NCBI GenBank assembly: GCA_025175895.1 | Contig: CM045990.1 | Span: 2,542,001 to 2,606,000, forward strand | Source of the DNA: Wurfbainia villosa | Taxonomy: Eukaryota; Streptophyta; Magnoliopsida; Zingiberales; Zingiberaceae | Reading direction: 5' to 3' | DNA length: 64,000 bases | Shown: piece by piece, positions 1-10,581 of the stretch | How positions within the stretch are numbered: position 1 is the stretch's first letter | Layout of the letters: each line of letters begins with the position of its first letter | Made by a program: the position numbers and the translations under genes | Notes under the pieces: generated by a model | What the model was told of the DNA's origin: nothing | The model's input: only the letters and a program-made list of their open reading frames with translations | Database searches by the model: none

Positions 1-1319
1 TAGTTCTTCTCAAGTACTTAAGGATTGTCTTAACAGCCGCCCAATGATCCATTCCTGGATCAGACTGGTATCTACTCAGGACACTCAGAGCATACGATAC
101 ATCGGGCCTCGTACATAACATAACATACATGATAGATCATATTGCGGATGCATAGGAAATCTTACTCATGCAAATCCTCTCGTCTTTTGTGCACGGACAC
201 AGACTTCGAAAGGTGTATCCCATGTCTGATGGGTAGGAAACCTTTCTTGGATTCCGACATGCTAAACCTCTTTAGCACTCGGTCTATATATGTAGACTGC
301 GAAAGACCAAGCTACCGTTTCGATCTATTCCTATAGATCTTAATCCCGAGGATGTAGGTTGCTTCTCCCAGGTCTTTCATGGAGAATGTGTTGGACAACC
401 AAAACTTAACTGACTGTAAGACTGAAACATCATTTCCTATAAGTAATATGTCATCGACATATAATACTAGGAACACGACTGCACTCCCACTAACCTTCTT
501 GTATACCCAAGGTTCGTCTGGATTTTGTGAGAAATCAAACTTTTTGATTGTCTCATCAAAATGGATATTCCAGCTCCTGGATGTTTGCTTCAATCCATAT
601 ATGTACCGTCGCAATTTGCATACCTTGGTTTTATCAACCGATGTGAAACCCTCAGGTTGTATCATATACATGTCCTTGAGAAGGTTTCCATTAAGGAAAG
701 CTGTTTTCACATCCATTTGTCATTTCTCATAATCATAATGAGCCGCTATGACCAGGAGCATCCGAATGGATTTAAGCATAGCTACAGGAGAATAGGTCTC
801 GTCATAATCAACACCTTGCTTTTGACGATATCCTTTTGCCACCAATCTAGCCTTATAGGTAATCACATTACCATCCATGTCGGTTTTCTTCTTGAAAACC
901 CACTTGCACCCTATAGGCTTTATGCCTTCAGGTGGGTCAACCAAGTTCCAAACTTGGTTTTCATACATGGAATCCATTTTCGACTTCATGGCTTCAAGCC
1001 ACTTATCCCTTTCTGAACTTGTCAGAACTTCTTCATAACTGGTAGGCTCCTCATCATCAATGAGTAACACGTCGTTCGATTCACTTACGAGAAATTCATA
1101 TCTCTCAGGAATATTGCGTGTTCTACCAGATCTACAAAGATGTGGTATTTCAATAGGTCCAGCCGATTGCTCATCACTATGAGTTATCGGCTATTATGCT
1201 TCATCAGGTATCTCATCAATGTCTATTTGAGTCTCTCGAGCCTCCTCAAGCTCGACGACACTCTCACTGTTTTCTTGCAAGAGAAACTCTTTCTCTAGAA
1301 ACACAACATGTCTTGAAAC
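1..1319 (-). pseudogene. pol: Element A reverse transcriptase and start of RNase H (broken)
   Basis: The minus-strand translation shows the copia RT domain. PIGCKWVFKKKTDMDG lies near 870-920, the YSPVAML block near 770, MDVKTAFLNGNL near 700, and the catalytic YVDDILLIGND near 450-480. A Trp codon of the usual WQMDVKT block has become a stop (about 717-719), and another stop lies near 311. Past it, degraded blocks corresponding to SKKGFLP and YASAIGSIMY run to the window edge. The protein would have copied element RNA into cDNA in the cytoplasmic particle. The acidic RT-integrase linker is at 1070-1319. The frame resumes at 7368 beyond TR-GAG1. No active enzyme is expected. Confidence 0.88.
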
Positions 1320-2821
1320 TGTAGGGGATCGATCGGTGTGTATTGGCCCGGCTAGAGGGGGGGGGGGGGGTGAATAGCCCTCAATCGTCCGATGGTGGAA
1401 TTCGCTCGTTCTCGTTGTGTTGCTTGTCTACAATTGTTGTTAGCGCAGCATAATAACAATGATAATAACAATACTAACAACACATAACAATCACAAGCAA
1501 TACACAAGCATATACATGGTTCGGAACCGAATGGTTCCTACTCCACGGGCGAGCTCACCGAGCTCTAGTTATGCGCACGATACTAACTAAACTCCTTCTC
1601 GACTACACGTCGGAGGTGGAGAAACCTCTCACAAGCTATTACAAAAAGTAATATATGAAATACAAGCAATACAAAGACAAATACGAAATACATGTAAAGA
1701 ACACTTTACAACGCTTGCTTTGAACCCTTTGCTTGTAACTTGCTTTAGATGACTCTTGAAGGTCTGGAATGCAGCAGCAATTCCCCTTTAATAGCTTCAC
1801 AAAAGTCTTGGCGAAATCCTCCAACTTGAGCTTCATTTATAACCTGCATCAAGCTGTTTTCGCGCCCATCAGTCGATTGCCAAATGACCCTATTCGACTG
1901 CCCCTGTAGCCGTTGTCTCACAACGGCCAGATCCACGTCGGATAAGTTCCAACGGATCACCTACCAGTCGACTGCCAGTCCATGGCAGTCGACTGGTGAC
2001 CTAGTAGCCGACTGCTCAGTCGGCTATGGAGCGTTCTGTGCTCGCGATACTCCCATTAGTCGACTGCCAGTCCATGGCAGTCGACTGCCAAGCACAAAAC
2101 CGCAAGTCTAACACCAGTCGAACCCTAGTCGACTTGGACCAGTCGAACCGGCACCTATGCCAATCGACTGCTGTCGGGCAAAACCTCAAACACCAAGTTG
2201 TTTGAGCATCCGACCGTCGGGTAAACCCTCAAACATCAAGTTTGAGCCTCTGACACTCAGTCTTAGCCACTTGGCCAAGTCCACCTTATCCCTCATGGAG
2301 TTTCCAATCGAAGCTCTCTTCCCTCGGCCTATGTCTCTCGGATGCGCCAAGCGCACGGCTTCGCAGCGCCATCCTTCGCATCTCATGCCCTCGAATTATG
2401 CTTTCCTTTGGGCTCACTCCATTCGCTCCCCGTCCGGCGGTGCCTCGGATGCACCAAGCGCACGACTTCGCAATGCCATCCTTCACCGACTCAAGGACCC
2501 CGAGCCTAGTGAACTTACCAAGTTCTCAAGACTTCCCATATGCACCAAGCGCACGGCTTCGCAATGCATTTCTCACTAGGCACCAAGCGCACGACTTCGC
2601 AATGCTTTGGACTTTTCCACACCAAGCTCCATGCTTGGATTTTCCATGCCAACCCCATGTTGGACTTTCCCACACCAAGCTCCATGCTTGGATTTTCCAT
2701 GTCAACTCCATGTTGGACTTTCCCATGACAATCCCATGTTATGAGTTTTGTCTATCATCAAAATACTATCAAGATACTGCTCGAGTCAAACTCGAGTCAA
2801 CCTGAGCCGATTGCACCAACA
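1320..2821 (-). repeat. 3' LTR of TR-GAG1 (1.50 kb)
   Basis: Starts TGTAGGGGATCGATCGG and ends GATTGCACCAACA. It contains a G homopolymer run (about 1357-1370), a TATA-like TTATAAATG on the minus strand near 1835, and a cluster of AGTCGACT palindromes at 1870-2170. It is 125 bp longer than its partner LTR, mostly because the partner has lost the palindrome cluster. Confidence 0.92.
1963..1997. repeat. Perfect 15-bp-arm inverted repeat in LTR U3
   Basis: The arms ACCAGTCGACTGCCA and TGGCAGTCGACTGGT flank a 5-base loop. A second copy with 12 bp arms lies at 2058-2086. Both are upstream of the TATA-like box in element orientation. Palindromes upstream of the TATA box are described for Sirevirus LTRs, so a cis-regulatory role is plausible. 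Confidence 0.9.
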
Positions 2822-2839
2822 ATCTCCCCCTTTTTGATG
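2822..2839 (-). other. Polypurine tract of TR-GAG1
   Basis: The minus strand reads CATCAAAAAGGGGGAGAT directly before the 3' LTR; this primes plus-strand DNA. Further purine-rich, PPT-like tracts lie within 2930-3160, a multi-PPT layout described for Sireviruses. Confidence 0.88.
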
Positions 2840-4387
2840 ATTGACAAAACTACCATCTCAAGTCTACCAATTCTCCCATATTGGCAATTCTCATATCCCA
2901 AATGAGAATTCCAAACCTAATTGGTAACTTCTCCTCCTTTTTGACATTACATCAAAAAGGTCCTCCCCAAGGGTATGAATGTCTCATATCCCAATGTGAT
3001 CTTACAATCTCTCCCTTGAAGGAAACACATGCCTACAATCTTTCTAGTGATCCCATATCACTTAAAGAGAGGCAACCCAATTTTCCTCCCATGAGGAAAT
3101 ACACATCCATCTTCCCATGATGGATACCTCCCCCTAGAGGCTTGCTCCCCCTTGACTATTGCACCAACAATGTCCTTGGAGAGTTCCTAAGCCAATAGGA
3201 ACATTTAACCAATCAAAATTAAGGCAAAGTTCAACAAATGAACTCTCATCCACCTTAAAATTGATACTCTCCCTAAACCCATCTCCTAATCCATGTCCAA
3301 TGGATTTCCACCATTTCTAATGCTCTCCCAAGCATATCCTAGGGTTAGGAGTGGTTAGGGGACCTTAACCTAGCTGAACATGGGCCTAACCAATAAGATT
3401 TACCCGAAATCAGCTCGGGCAGTCGACTAAATTCATAAATGCCACCTCACCGATCGTGGCCTCCCGGCAATTTAATGACTTTTCGAAATTCATAAGTAAA
3501 TATATATAAGTTTAAAAATCTTGAAATTTGATATGTATATTATTTATCATAAACACTATGGGTGAAAAATATTTGAAAATTATTTTACCCACTAAATTAG
3601 GAGATTTATACAAAGTCCAAAAGTTAAGAAAAGCTTCAATAAAGATCCCTCTTTGTATCATCTCATTCAATGGTGATAGCTATCAAAAGATAGGCTTCAC
3701 CAAGGTTTTTCAAAATGTTTTTGAAACCTTTAATTTCTTTTTCCTAAACATCTCACTTATATCTAGATGTGTAAAACACATATAAGGCAAGTTTTTAGTG
3801 AGATGTGGGGTTTTGATCTTTAATGGTCTTATGCATATTTCTAGGCAATATTCTTTGATTCCCATCAAATTATGCCATGGTCCTTAATTCCATTCTATTT
3901 TATGCATGATGATGATTATGGTATAAATATGATATAGATAAAAGCATATGCCAAAATCATGATGTCATGACATGTAAGAGACATCTAAGCATACATGACA
4001 TCTAAAAATAAATCTAAACATGATCATGACGTTTTTATAGATAAAAATGAAAATGATGTCATGACATGACAAGATAAATAAATCATGGCAAGTAAAATAT
4101 ACTAAAGTATAGAATACCTAAGTGTTAAATCCAAGTTGCCATTTCTAGGAATTAATTCCATTTTGCCTTAAAGCCATTTTCTCCCAAGTGTGCCATAAAC
4201 CCAAAATGACACACCAATACCTCTAATACCTAATTGTGTCAATTTAAATCATTTTTAACTTCTCAAGCACATTGGCACATCCTAATGTGTCAACTCTACT
4301 ATGGTTAGACTAACTACCCATCCACTTAGGGTTGACACACCCTAACCCATTTAGCGTGAATCGATCACGCTCTTAGGAACTCAATAT
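2840..4387 (-). other. Noncoding 3' region of TR-GAG1
   Basis: I find no credible gene here. The stretch next to the LTR carries several C-rich tracts (minus-strand GGGGGA), and 3420-4140 is AT-rich. The part next to gag is homologous to the region after gag in TR-GAG2 (48600 onward): both carry the sense-strand block AGCGTGATC-AATTCACGCT followed by repeated short motifs. Confidence 0.7.
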
Positions 4388-5932
4388 CTATTGGAGCTCC
4401 TTGGGTACAAGGTATTCTCTAGGGATGACTTCCCTAGATACCTTCTTAATGACCCTTTTTGGCTTTAAAGTCATAGTCTTTTGGGTCTTTCCTAGGTCAA
4501 CTCTAGAGGTAACTCCCCCAATGACCTTCCTAGTGGTTTTCTTAGATTTCTTTGAGGTCTTAGCCACTAAGAAAACACCATGGCTAGACTTAGGGATAGC
4601 TTCCCTATTAGCCTTGGTTTTTCTAGACCTAGAAATAGTTCCATAATCAAATGAAACATTATGATAAGTCTTCTTAGACTTAGGTTTGTGACCCAAACCT
4701 TCTTTGCCCTTAGACCGTTTTTGAACCTTTGGTCTTGACTTTTGGGCATTTGACCCTAGAATTGAATTTTCTATGATTCTAAGGGTTTTCTCCATTTTCT
4801 CAAGCCTTGACCTTAAGACTTGGTTTTCTAGCTCTAATTTTTCCAATTTTGAATTTTCATTTATCTTTTGGGAAATTTTCTTCTTCTTAGGCATGTGCCT
4901 AGATTTCTTGGGATTAACACACAAGTTTTCTTCAATTCTCCTAATTGATTCCCTAGGCAAAATAGTTCTAGTGTTATTGGTCCTAGGTTTATCCTTAGAT
5001 GAATTAACATGCCTTGCACCTAAACAATAAACTTTATTATTTCTACTAGCATGCTTTTCATTGATAATTGCAAGAGAGCTAAAATAATTCTTAGCATGCT
5101 TTTTAACTTTAGGAATTGAAGGTGCATAATTTAAATTTACCTTAGGGTTAGCTTGGGAAGCTCCCCCTACATGAGATACACCTTCTTGCCCTTTCTTCCT
5201 CCCCCTAGGGCATTGGCTTCGGTAGTGCCCCTTTTGATTGCATTTAAAACACACAATGTGCTCTTTGCTTCTAGTTGTGGGGACTCCGGTATCCTTTGAC
5301 TTTGGGTTGACTTTTGGTGCCGATGTCTTTTCCTTAGCCAATTTAGGGCATTTGCTCTTGTAATGCCCTTTCTCCCTATGCTCAAAGCATATTATATGAT
5401 CTTTATTTAAAATTATAATACTTGAGTTACCTAGGGAGGTGGTGGAGGCCTCTTCACTTCTTCCGGAGGTAGAAGCTCCATCTTGATCTTGCTCCAAAAT
5501 AGAAACCCTTTCCTCCCCCTCAATGCTAGAGGTGGAGGTCTCCACTAAATCATCAACATCTTCAAATATTGTGGGTGCTTCTTCCTCGGCATTCTCCTCT
5601 ACTTGTGCCGGTTGGGAATTTTCTTGGAATTTCATTATCTTCTCCCATAATTCCTTTGCATCCCTATAGTCACCCAATCTAGACCAAATATGATTAGGTA
5701 ACAAATCACCAAGTAATTTTATTAGCTCGAGATTTGTCTTGAAGTCCTTAATTTGGTCTTGGGTCCACCTTGACTTCTCAATTTGCCTATTTCTTTCATC
5801 CCTAGGCAATTTGAAACCGTTTTCTAAGATTAGCATAAAATCAAAATCGGTTTCTAGATATACCTCCATTTTTCTTCTCCACCATAGAAAATCTCCTTCG
5901 AACTTTGGTGGTTGAAGGTTGTAGCCGGCCAT
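4388..5932 (-). CDS. gag: TR-GAG1 Gag, Sirevirus-type, 514 aa
   Basis: Structural Gag predicted to assemble particles and bind element RNA. I chose the Met at 5932 (MAGYNLQPPKFEGDFLWW) because the longer reading from 5989 would translate the primer-binding site. From that start: an N-terminal capsid-like region with WWRRKMEVYL (18-27); an acidic Ser/Glu-rich linker (about 110-165); zinc knuckle 1 at 182-195, in which the second Cys is His (CFEH); a canonical CX2CX4HX4C knuckle at 228-241; a Leu-rich predicted coiled coil at about 362-390 (KLEKLELENQVLRSRLEKME); and a very basic C-terminus. The frame is open throughout and no pol follows. An intact gag without enzymes is the hallmark of TR-GAG elements. 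Confidence 0.88.
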   Translation of the reverse strand: MAGYNLQPPKFEGDFLWWRRKMEVYLETDFDFMLILENGFKLPRDERNRQIEKSRWTQDQIKDFKTNLELIKLLGDLLPNHIWSRLGDYRDAKELWEKIMKFQENSQPAQVEENAEEEAPTIFEDVDDLVETSTSSIEGEERVSILEQDQDGASTSGRSEEASTTSLGNSSIIILNKDHIICFEHREKGHYKSKCPKLAKEKTSAPKVNPKSKDTGVPTTRSKEHIVCFKCNQKGHYRSQCPRGRKKGQEGVSHVGGASQANPKVNLNYAPSIPKVKKHAKNYFSSLAIINEKHASRNNKVYCLGARHVNSSKDKPRTNNTRTILPRESIRRIEENLCVNPKKSRHMPKKKKISQKINENSKLEKLELENQVLRSRLEKMEKTLRIIENSILGSNAQKSRPKVQKRSKGKEGLGHKPKSKKTYHNVSFDYGTISRSRKTKANREAIPKSSHGVFLVAKTSKKSKKTTRKVIGGVTSRVDLGKTQKTMTLKPKRVIKKVSREVIPREYLVPKELQ

Positions 5933-5976
5933 TTTGTAGTGCTTGTGTCGGCGGTTAGTCCTTGACAAGTGCCCTG

Positions 5977-5988
5977 GCTCTGATACCA
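5977..5988 (-). other. Primer-binding site, TR-GAG1
   Basis: TGGTATCAGAGC on the minus strand, two bases inside the 5' LTR; complementary to initiator-Met tRNA. Confidence 0.93.
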
Positions 5989-5990
5989 CT

Positions 5991-7367
5991 TGTAGGGGAT
6001 CGATCGGTGTGTATTGGCCCGGCTAGAGGGGGGGGGTGAATAGCCCTCAATCGTCCGATGGTGGAATTCGCTTGTTCTCGTTGCGTTGCTTGTCTACGAT
6101 TGTTGTTAGCACAGCGGAATAACAATGATAATAACAATACTAACAACACATAACAATCACAAGCAATACACAAACATATACGTGGTTTGGAACCGAATGG
6201 TTCCTACTCCACGGGCGAGCTCACCGAGCTCTAGTTATGCGCACAACACTAACTAAACTCCTTCTCAACTACACGTCGGAGGTGGAGAAACCTCTCACAA
6301 GCTATTACAACAAGTAACATATGAAATACAAGCAATACAAAGGCAAATACGAAATACACGTAAAGAACACTTTACAACGCTTGCTTTGAACCCTTTGCTT
6401 ATAGCTTGCTTTAGATGACTCTTGAAGGTCTGGAATGCAGCAGCACTTCCCCTCCAATAGCTTCACAAAAGTCTTGGCGAAATACTCTAACTTGAGCTCC
6501 ATTTATAACCTGCATCAAGCTATTTTCGCGCCATCACGATTGCCAAAGGCCCGGATCATTGCCCCAGTAGTTGTCTCACAATGACCGGATCCACGTCGGA
6601 TAAGTTCCAAGCGGATCACCTACTAGTCGGTGTGACCTAGTAGCATTGGTGACCTGATCCCATTGCCCGTCGGCTAGCGAGCGTTACTGCTCGCGACACT
6701 CCATCGATCATTGCCATCCCTCGGATCGGCTCATTACACCAAGTTGTTTGAGCATCCGACCGTTGGGTAAACCCTCAAACATCAAGTTTGAGCCTCCGAC
6801 ACTCAGTCTTAGCCACTTGGCTAAGTCCACCTTATCCCTCATGGAGTTTCCAACCGAAGCTCTCTTCCCTCGGCCTACGTCCCTCGGATGCGCCAAGCGC
6901 ACGACTTCGCAGCGCCATCCTTAGCATCTCATGCCCTCGAAGTATGCTTCCCTTTGGGCTCACTCCATTCGCTCCCCGTCCGGCGGTCCCTCGGATGTAC
7001 CAAGCGCACGACTTCGCAATGCCATCCTTCACCGACTCAAGGACCCCGAGCCTAGTGAACTTACCAAGTCCTCAAGACTTCCCACATGCACCAAGCGCAC
7101 GACTTCGCAATGCATTTCTCACCAGGCACCAAGTGCACGACTTCGCAATGCTTTGGGCTTTTCCACACCAAGCTCCAAGCTTGGATTTTCCATGCCAACC
7201 CTATGTTGGACTTTCCCACACCAAGCTCCATGCTTGGATTTTCCATGCCAACTCCATGTTGGACTTTCCCATGACAATCCCATGTCATGAGTTTTGTCTA
7301 TCATCAAAATACTATCAAGGTACTGCTCGAGTCAAACTCGAGTCAACCTGGGCCGATTGCACCAACA
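5991..7367 (-). repeat. 5' LTR of TR-GAG1 (1.38 kb)
   Basis: Shares TGTAGGGGATCGATCGG and GATTGCACCAACA ends with the left LTR and is nearly identical outside 6525-6735. Within that patch the AGTCGACT palindromes are missing or replaced by GATC-containing sequence and about 125 bp are lost. Transcription should start in this copy. Confidence 0.92.
6502..6508 (-). promoter_or_regulatory. TATA-like box in TR-GAG1 5' LTR
   Basis: The minus strand reads GGTTATAAATGGAGC. It lies downstream, in element sense, of the palindrome region. Confidence 0.6.
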
Positions 7368-8593
7368 AAAATAAATACCTTTTGTTTCATAGGATGATAG
7401 AATTGGTAACCCCTTGTTTTCTTAGGGTATCTAATAAATAGACATTTATCAGACTTAACATCCAATTTGTCTGATACAGTCTGCTTCACATAAGCAGGAC
7501 AACCCCATATCTTCAAGTAAGATACATGAGGTTTCTTACTATTTCATATCTCATATGGAGTACTGGAGACTACCTTGGTTGACATTATGTTTAACAAGTA
7601 AACAACTGTCTGAAGCGCATAGCCCCAAAAGGACTTGGGAAGATTCGCATGATTCATCATTGACCTGACCATGTCCAATAAGGTCCGGTTATGCCTCTCA
7701 GATACACCATTATGCTACGGTGTATATGGCGGAGTCCATTGAGACAATATACCATTGTCTCTTAGATAATCTAGAAACTCTTGACTTAAGTATTCACCAC
7801 TTCGATCCGATCGAAGTATTTAAATACTCTTGTCATGTTGTTTCTCTACTTCATTTCTGAATTCTTTGAACCTTTCAAAGGTTTCAGACTTGTGTTTCAT
7901 CAAGAACACATACCCAAACCGTGAGTGATCATCGGTGAAGGTAATGAAGCAGCTATAGCCTCCCATAGCTTGAGTTAACATAGGTCCACATACATCAGTA
8001 TGTATTAGACCTAGCAACTCTCCCACTCGTTCACCTTTTTCTATAAAAGGTAACTTAGTCATCTTACCTTTTAAGCATGATTCACATGTATCGTATGAAT
8101 CCAATTCAAACGATTTCAGAATTCCACATCGGTGTAATTCGGACATGCGTTTCTTGCTTGCATGGCCAAGATGACAATGCCACATGTAGGAGTCTAATTG
8201 ATTGTCCTTTTGAGCACGCTTGTTGCTCACTTCAATATTGAAAATGTCACTGGATACATCCAACGTATAAACACCATTGCTTAAAGTTCCAGTCCCATAA
8301 AGAACTCCATTCAAAGTTATGTAACAACAATTGTTACTAAAAGTCAAAATGTACCCATTTCTATTTAAACAAGAAATAGAAATGATGTTCTTTATCAACG
8401 AAGGAACATAAAAGCAATTGTCCAGTTCTAAGACAAGTCCTGTAGGGAGCTTCAACAAATACGTTCCGATGGCGAGTGCAGCAACCTTTGCTCCATTCCC
8501 AACACGTAAATTTGACTCTCCCTTAACGAGTCTTCTTCTATTCCTTAGCCTATGTATGTCAATACATATATGTGAGCCACACCTAGTATCCAA
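7368..8593 (-). pseudogene. pol: Element A protease and integrase (broken)
   Basis: From right to left this encodes the aspartic protease core, GAG-pre-integrase and the integrase catalytic region. The protease active site near 8580 reads D-T-R where the family and sister copy B have D-T-G, so the catalytic loop is damaged. The HHCC zinc module (MWHCHLGH ... CESCLKG) is near 8060-8185. The first catalytic Asp lies in LIHTDVCGP (near 8000), followed by FITFTDDHSRFGYVF. The open frame ends at 7820 just after the KSI block. Downstream pieces (RRNRTLLDMV-like, SYLKIWG-like) remain recognisable to 7368 but carry stops. Confidence 0.85.
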
Positions 8594-9296
8594 TACCCAA
8601 GTGTTTGAGGAAATAGAATCACAATCAATAACGAAGATATCTGAAGAAGATGGGGCATCTGATGCCTTATTCTTCTTTACGGACTCAAGATAAATCTTGC
8701 AGTTTCTTCACCAATGACCCTCCTTTGCCATAATGATGGCAAGTGCCCTTTTGAGCTGGTTCTGCCTTTTTAGCCTTTTTCTTCTTCCTCTTCTGCTGTT
8801 CCTTTGACTCCCTCTTAGAACCTTTCTTCGAGGAATCAACTAACATCACCGTCCTCTGCTCATGCTTCTCAGAAGGCTCTACAGTCTTCATCATGTTGAG
8901 CAGTACCACAGATGAACCTTCTTGCATCTCAGAGGTGAAGAGGAGCTTGGAAACTTTGAACCTTTCGAATCTCACTTGCTCATCAAACAACTCAAAAAGA
9001 TGAAAGACTAAGGTATGAGCATCCATATGCTCATGCTGCTTCCGTAGCTCAGGTATCATCGTGGCTAGCATGATGCAACTTGCCAGTTCATAATCAGTCA
9101 CATATTTCGGATAGACCAACAATTGGTCCGGAGTTGCATCGTCACTAGGATGGACGGGAAGAGACGCTTCGAGGACATACGCAAGCTTTTCCACCTTGAG
9201 AACAATTCTCAAGTTTCTAAGCCAGTCCAAGAAGTTCGACCCAGTCAATTTATTTGAATTCAAAATAGAGCACAAATTCAAAGACATCATGATCAA
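8594..9296 (-). pseudogene. gag: Element A gag with in-frame deletion
   Basis: The start MIMMSLNLCSILNSNKLTG at 9296 matches the beginning of B's gag (MIKTSLNLRTILDSNKLTG at 57423). The capsid-like UBN2-type region follows. Compared with B, about 55 residues (165 bp) are missing in frame between GSSVV and LLNMMKTVEPS near 8905. The basic KKGSKRESKEQQKRKKKKAKK stretch precedes a zinc knuckle whose second Cys is Tyr (CHHYGKGG), and the frame then shifts. This would have been the structural protein packaging element RNA; as read it lacks a proper zinc knuckle. Confidence 0.85.
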
Positions 9297-10581
9297 TCAA
9301 TTATCCTAGAAATACAACTCGAGCATATATGAGAAAGATGATTTAAAATGCATCAACATACATTCATAAATCCCATTCATTTTTAGAATTTAAAAAAAAA
9401 ACCCAAAATCACTTCGGGAGATCGTAGGTCCATCTCCGAATGGGCTGATATCCAACATAGATATGAACAACCTTAGAGAGAGTCCAACAAGTCATTCATA
9501 ACTACGATGGTAGGTATCAAATATACCGATTGCATATCACATATATGCAACTATCACAATGTGCTATCAACTTATTGAATGTTCACACATACATCGGATT
9601 GTTAACTCATTAACAAGTATGCATCATATGCATAGCACCCAACTTCACCTCCCTTCACATCGACCTTGGAGAGAGTCCAACAAGCCAATGCTCCAGGTTA
9701 AAGCCAACCCATTAATCAAGACATAGTTTTAATATGGTTAGAGCGCATTCAACCAATTAGCCCGACTTGGAGAGAGTCCAACAACCAAAGCTAATGATTG
9801 ACCTCTGACTCTTACCATATTAGTATTAAACTATTCCATGGTTTGAACATGTTCGGGTTCGAGCCAAGCTTGGAGAGAGTCCAACAACCCAAACAAGAAA
9901 CGGAACTCTGGTTCTAACCATATTAATGGAAGGTGTAGACTTTAATATTGAGTAAGGGTTTTTATGTCTCATCATCTTTGCATGCAAATAACTATTATCT
10001 ACATGGCATGACATACATGACATACATCTACATGTCACGACACGCATAACATAATAATATGCATCTAATGCAATTACATGACATACAATTATGACATGTA
10101 CAAAATTTCCTTATATGTCATAACTATTTATGGAAATAAAATATGTTTTAGATTTGATTCTACAAATCAAATCATGATTAAATTAGGAAATAAATTTCCA
10201 AATCTAATCACATATTTTATTTGTGGAAAGTGTTGATTAAGGAAAGTCAATTTAGGAAACAAATTTCCTAAATCATCAAAACTACTTATGGAAATAAAAT
10301 ATTTTAAGATTTGATTTCCCAAATCAAATCATGATTAAATTAGAAAACAAATTTCTAAATCTAATCAAATATTTTATTTATGGAAAATATTAATTTCCAT
10401 AAATACTTCTAACTTTCCAAAAGTAGAAGATTTCCATAAATTCTTCTAGACTTTCCAAAATTAAAAATTTCCATAAATACTTCTAACTTTCCAAAAGTAG
10501 AAAATTTCCATAAATACCATTACGACTATCGCAAAACAAGTTTACGATTATGTCGAAACACAACCTGGGCTCTGATACCAC
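9297..10581 (-). other. Element A 5' leader (1.29 kb, structured)
   Basis: Noncoding RNA leader between the primer site and gag. It holds four copies of a small stem-loop (TTGGA-CTCTC-TCCAA in sense orientation): 9473-9487 (one arm changed), 9666-9680, 9767-9781 and 9870-9884. It also has two about 110 bp AT-rich units with internal inverted repeats (10131-10385) and three about 38 bp direct repeats (about 10386-10520). The same layout recurs in C (45837-47088) and B (57424-58707). Copia leaders are usually much shorter, so the length and structure are unusual. Confidence 0.75.
10569..10580 (-). other. Primer-binding site, element A
   Basis: The minus strand reads TGGTATCAGAGC one base inside the LTR. 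This is the standard copia site complementary to the 3' end of initiator-Met tRNA. Confidence 0.93.

Larger units (their letters stand above)
1320..7367 (-). mobile_element. TR-GAG1: pol-less Sirevirus-like LTR element nested in A
   Basis: Complete 6.05 kb element: LTRs 1320-2821 and 5991-7367, primer site 5977-5988, one gag gene, a 1.57 kb noncoding 3' region and a polypurine tract. It has no protease, integrase, RT or RNase H. Flanks GAAAC (1315-1319) and AAAAT (7368-7372) fit a 5 bp TSD that differs by two transitions. TR-GAG2 (47089 onward) has the same gag end and a homologous noncoding 3' region without pol. That argues for a non-autonomous TR-GAG family rather than a one-off deletion. 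Mobilisation by a Sirevirus is an inference. Confidence 0.88.

Noticed and set aside
2157..2805. Open readings on both strands inside TR-GAG LTRs (also 6708-7441, 23348-23780, 24451-24941, 50424-50997)
   Set aside because: Reading frames follow the CCAAG/CTTGG tandem units of U3 and appear wherever that array occurs; not conserved as protein.
1315..7372. C-to-T deamination as the cause of the CAG/CTG-depleted tracts
   Set aside because: The altered sites show deletions and CG-containing replacements, not TAG/CAA/TTG/CTA. Only the TSDs and LTR ends show the expected transitions.
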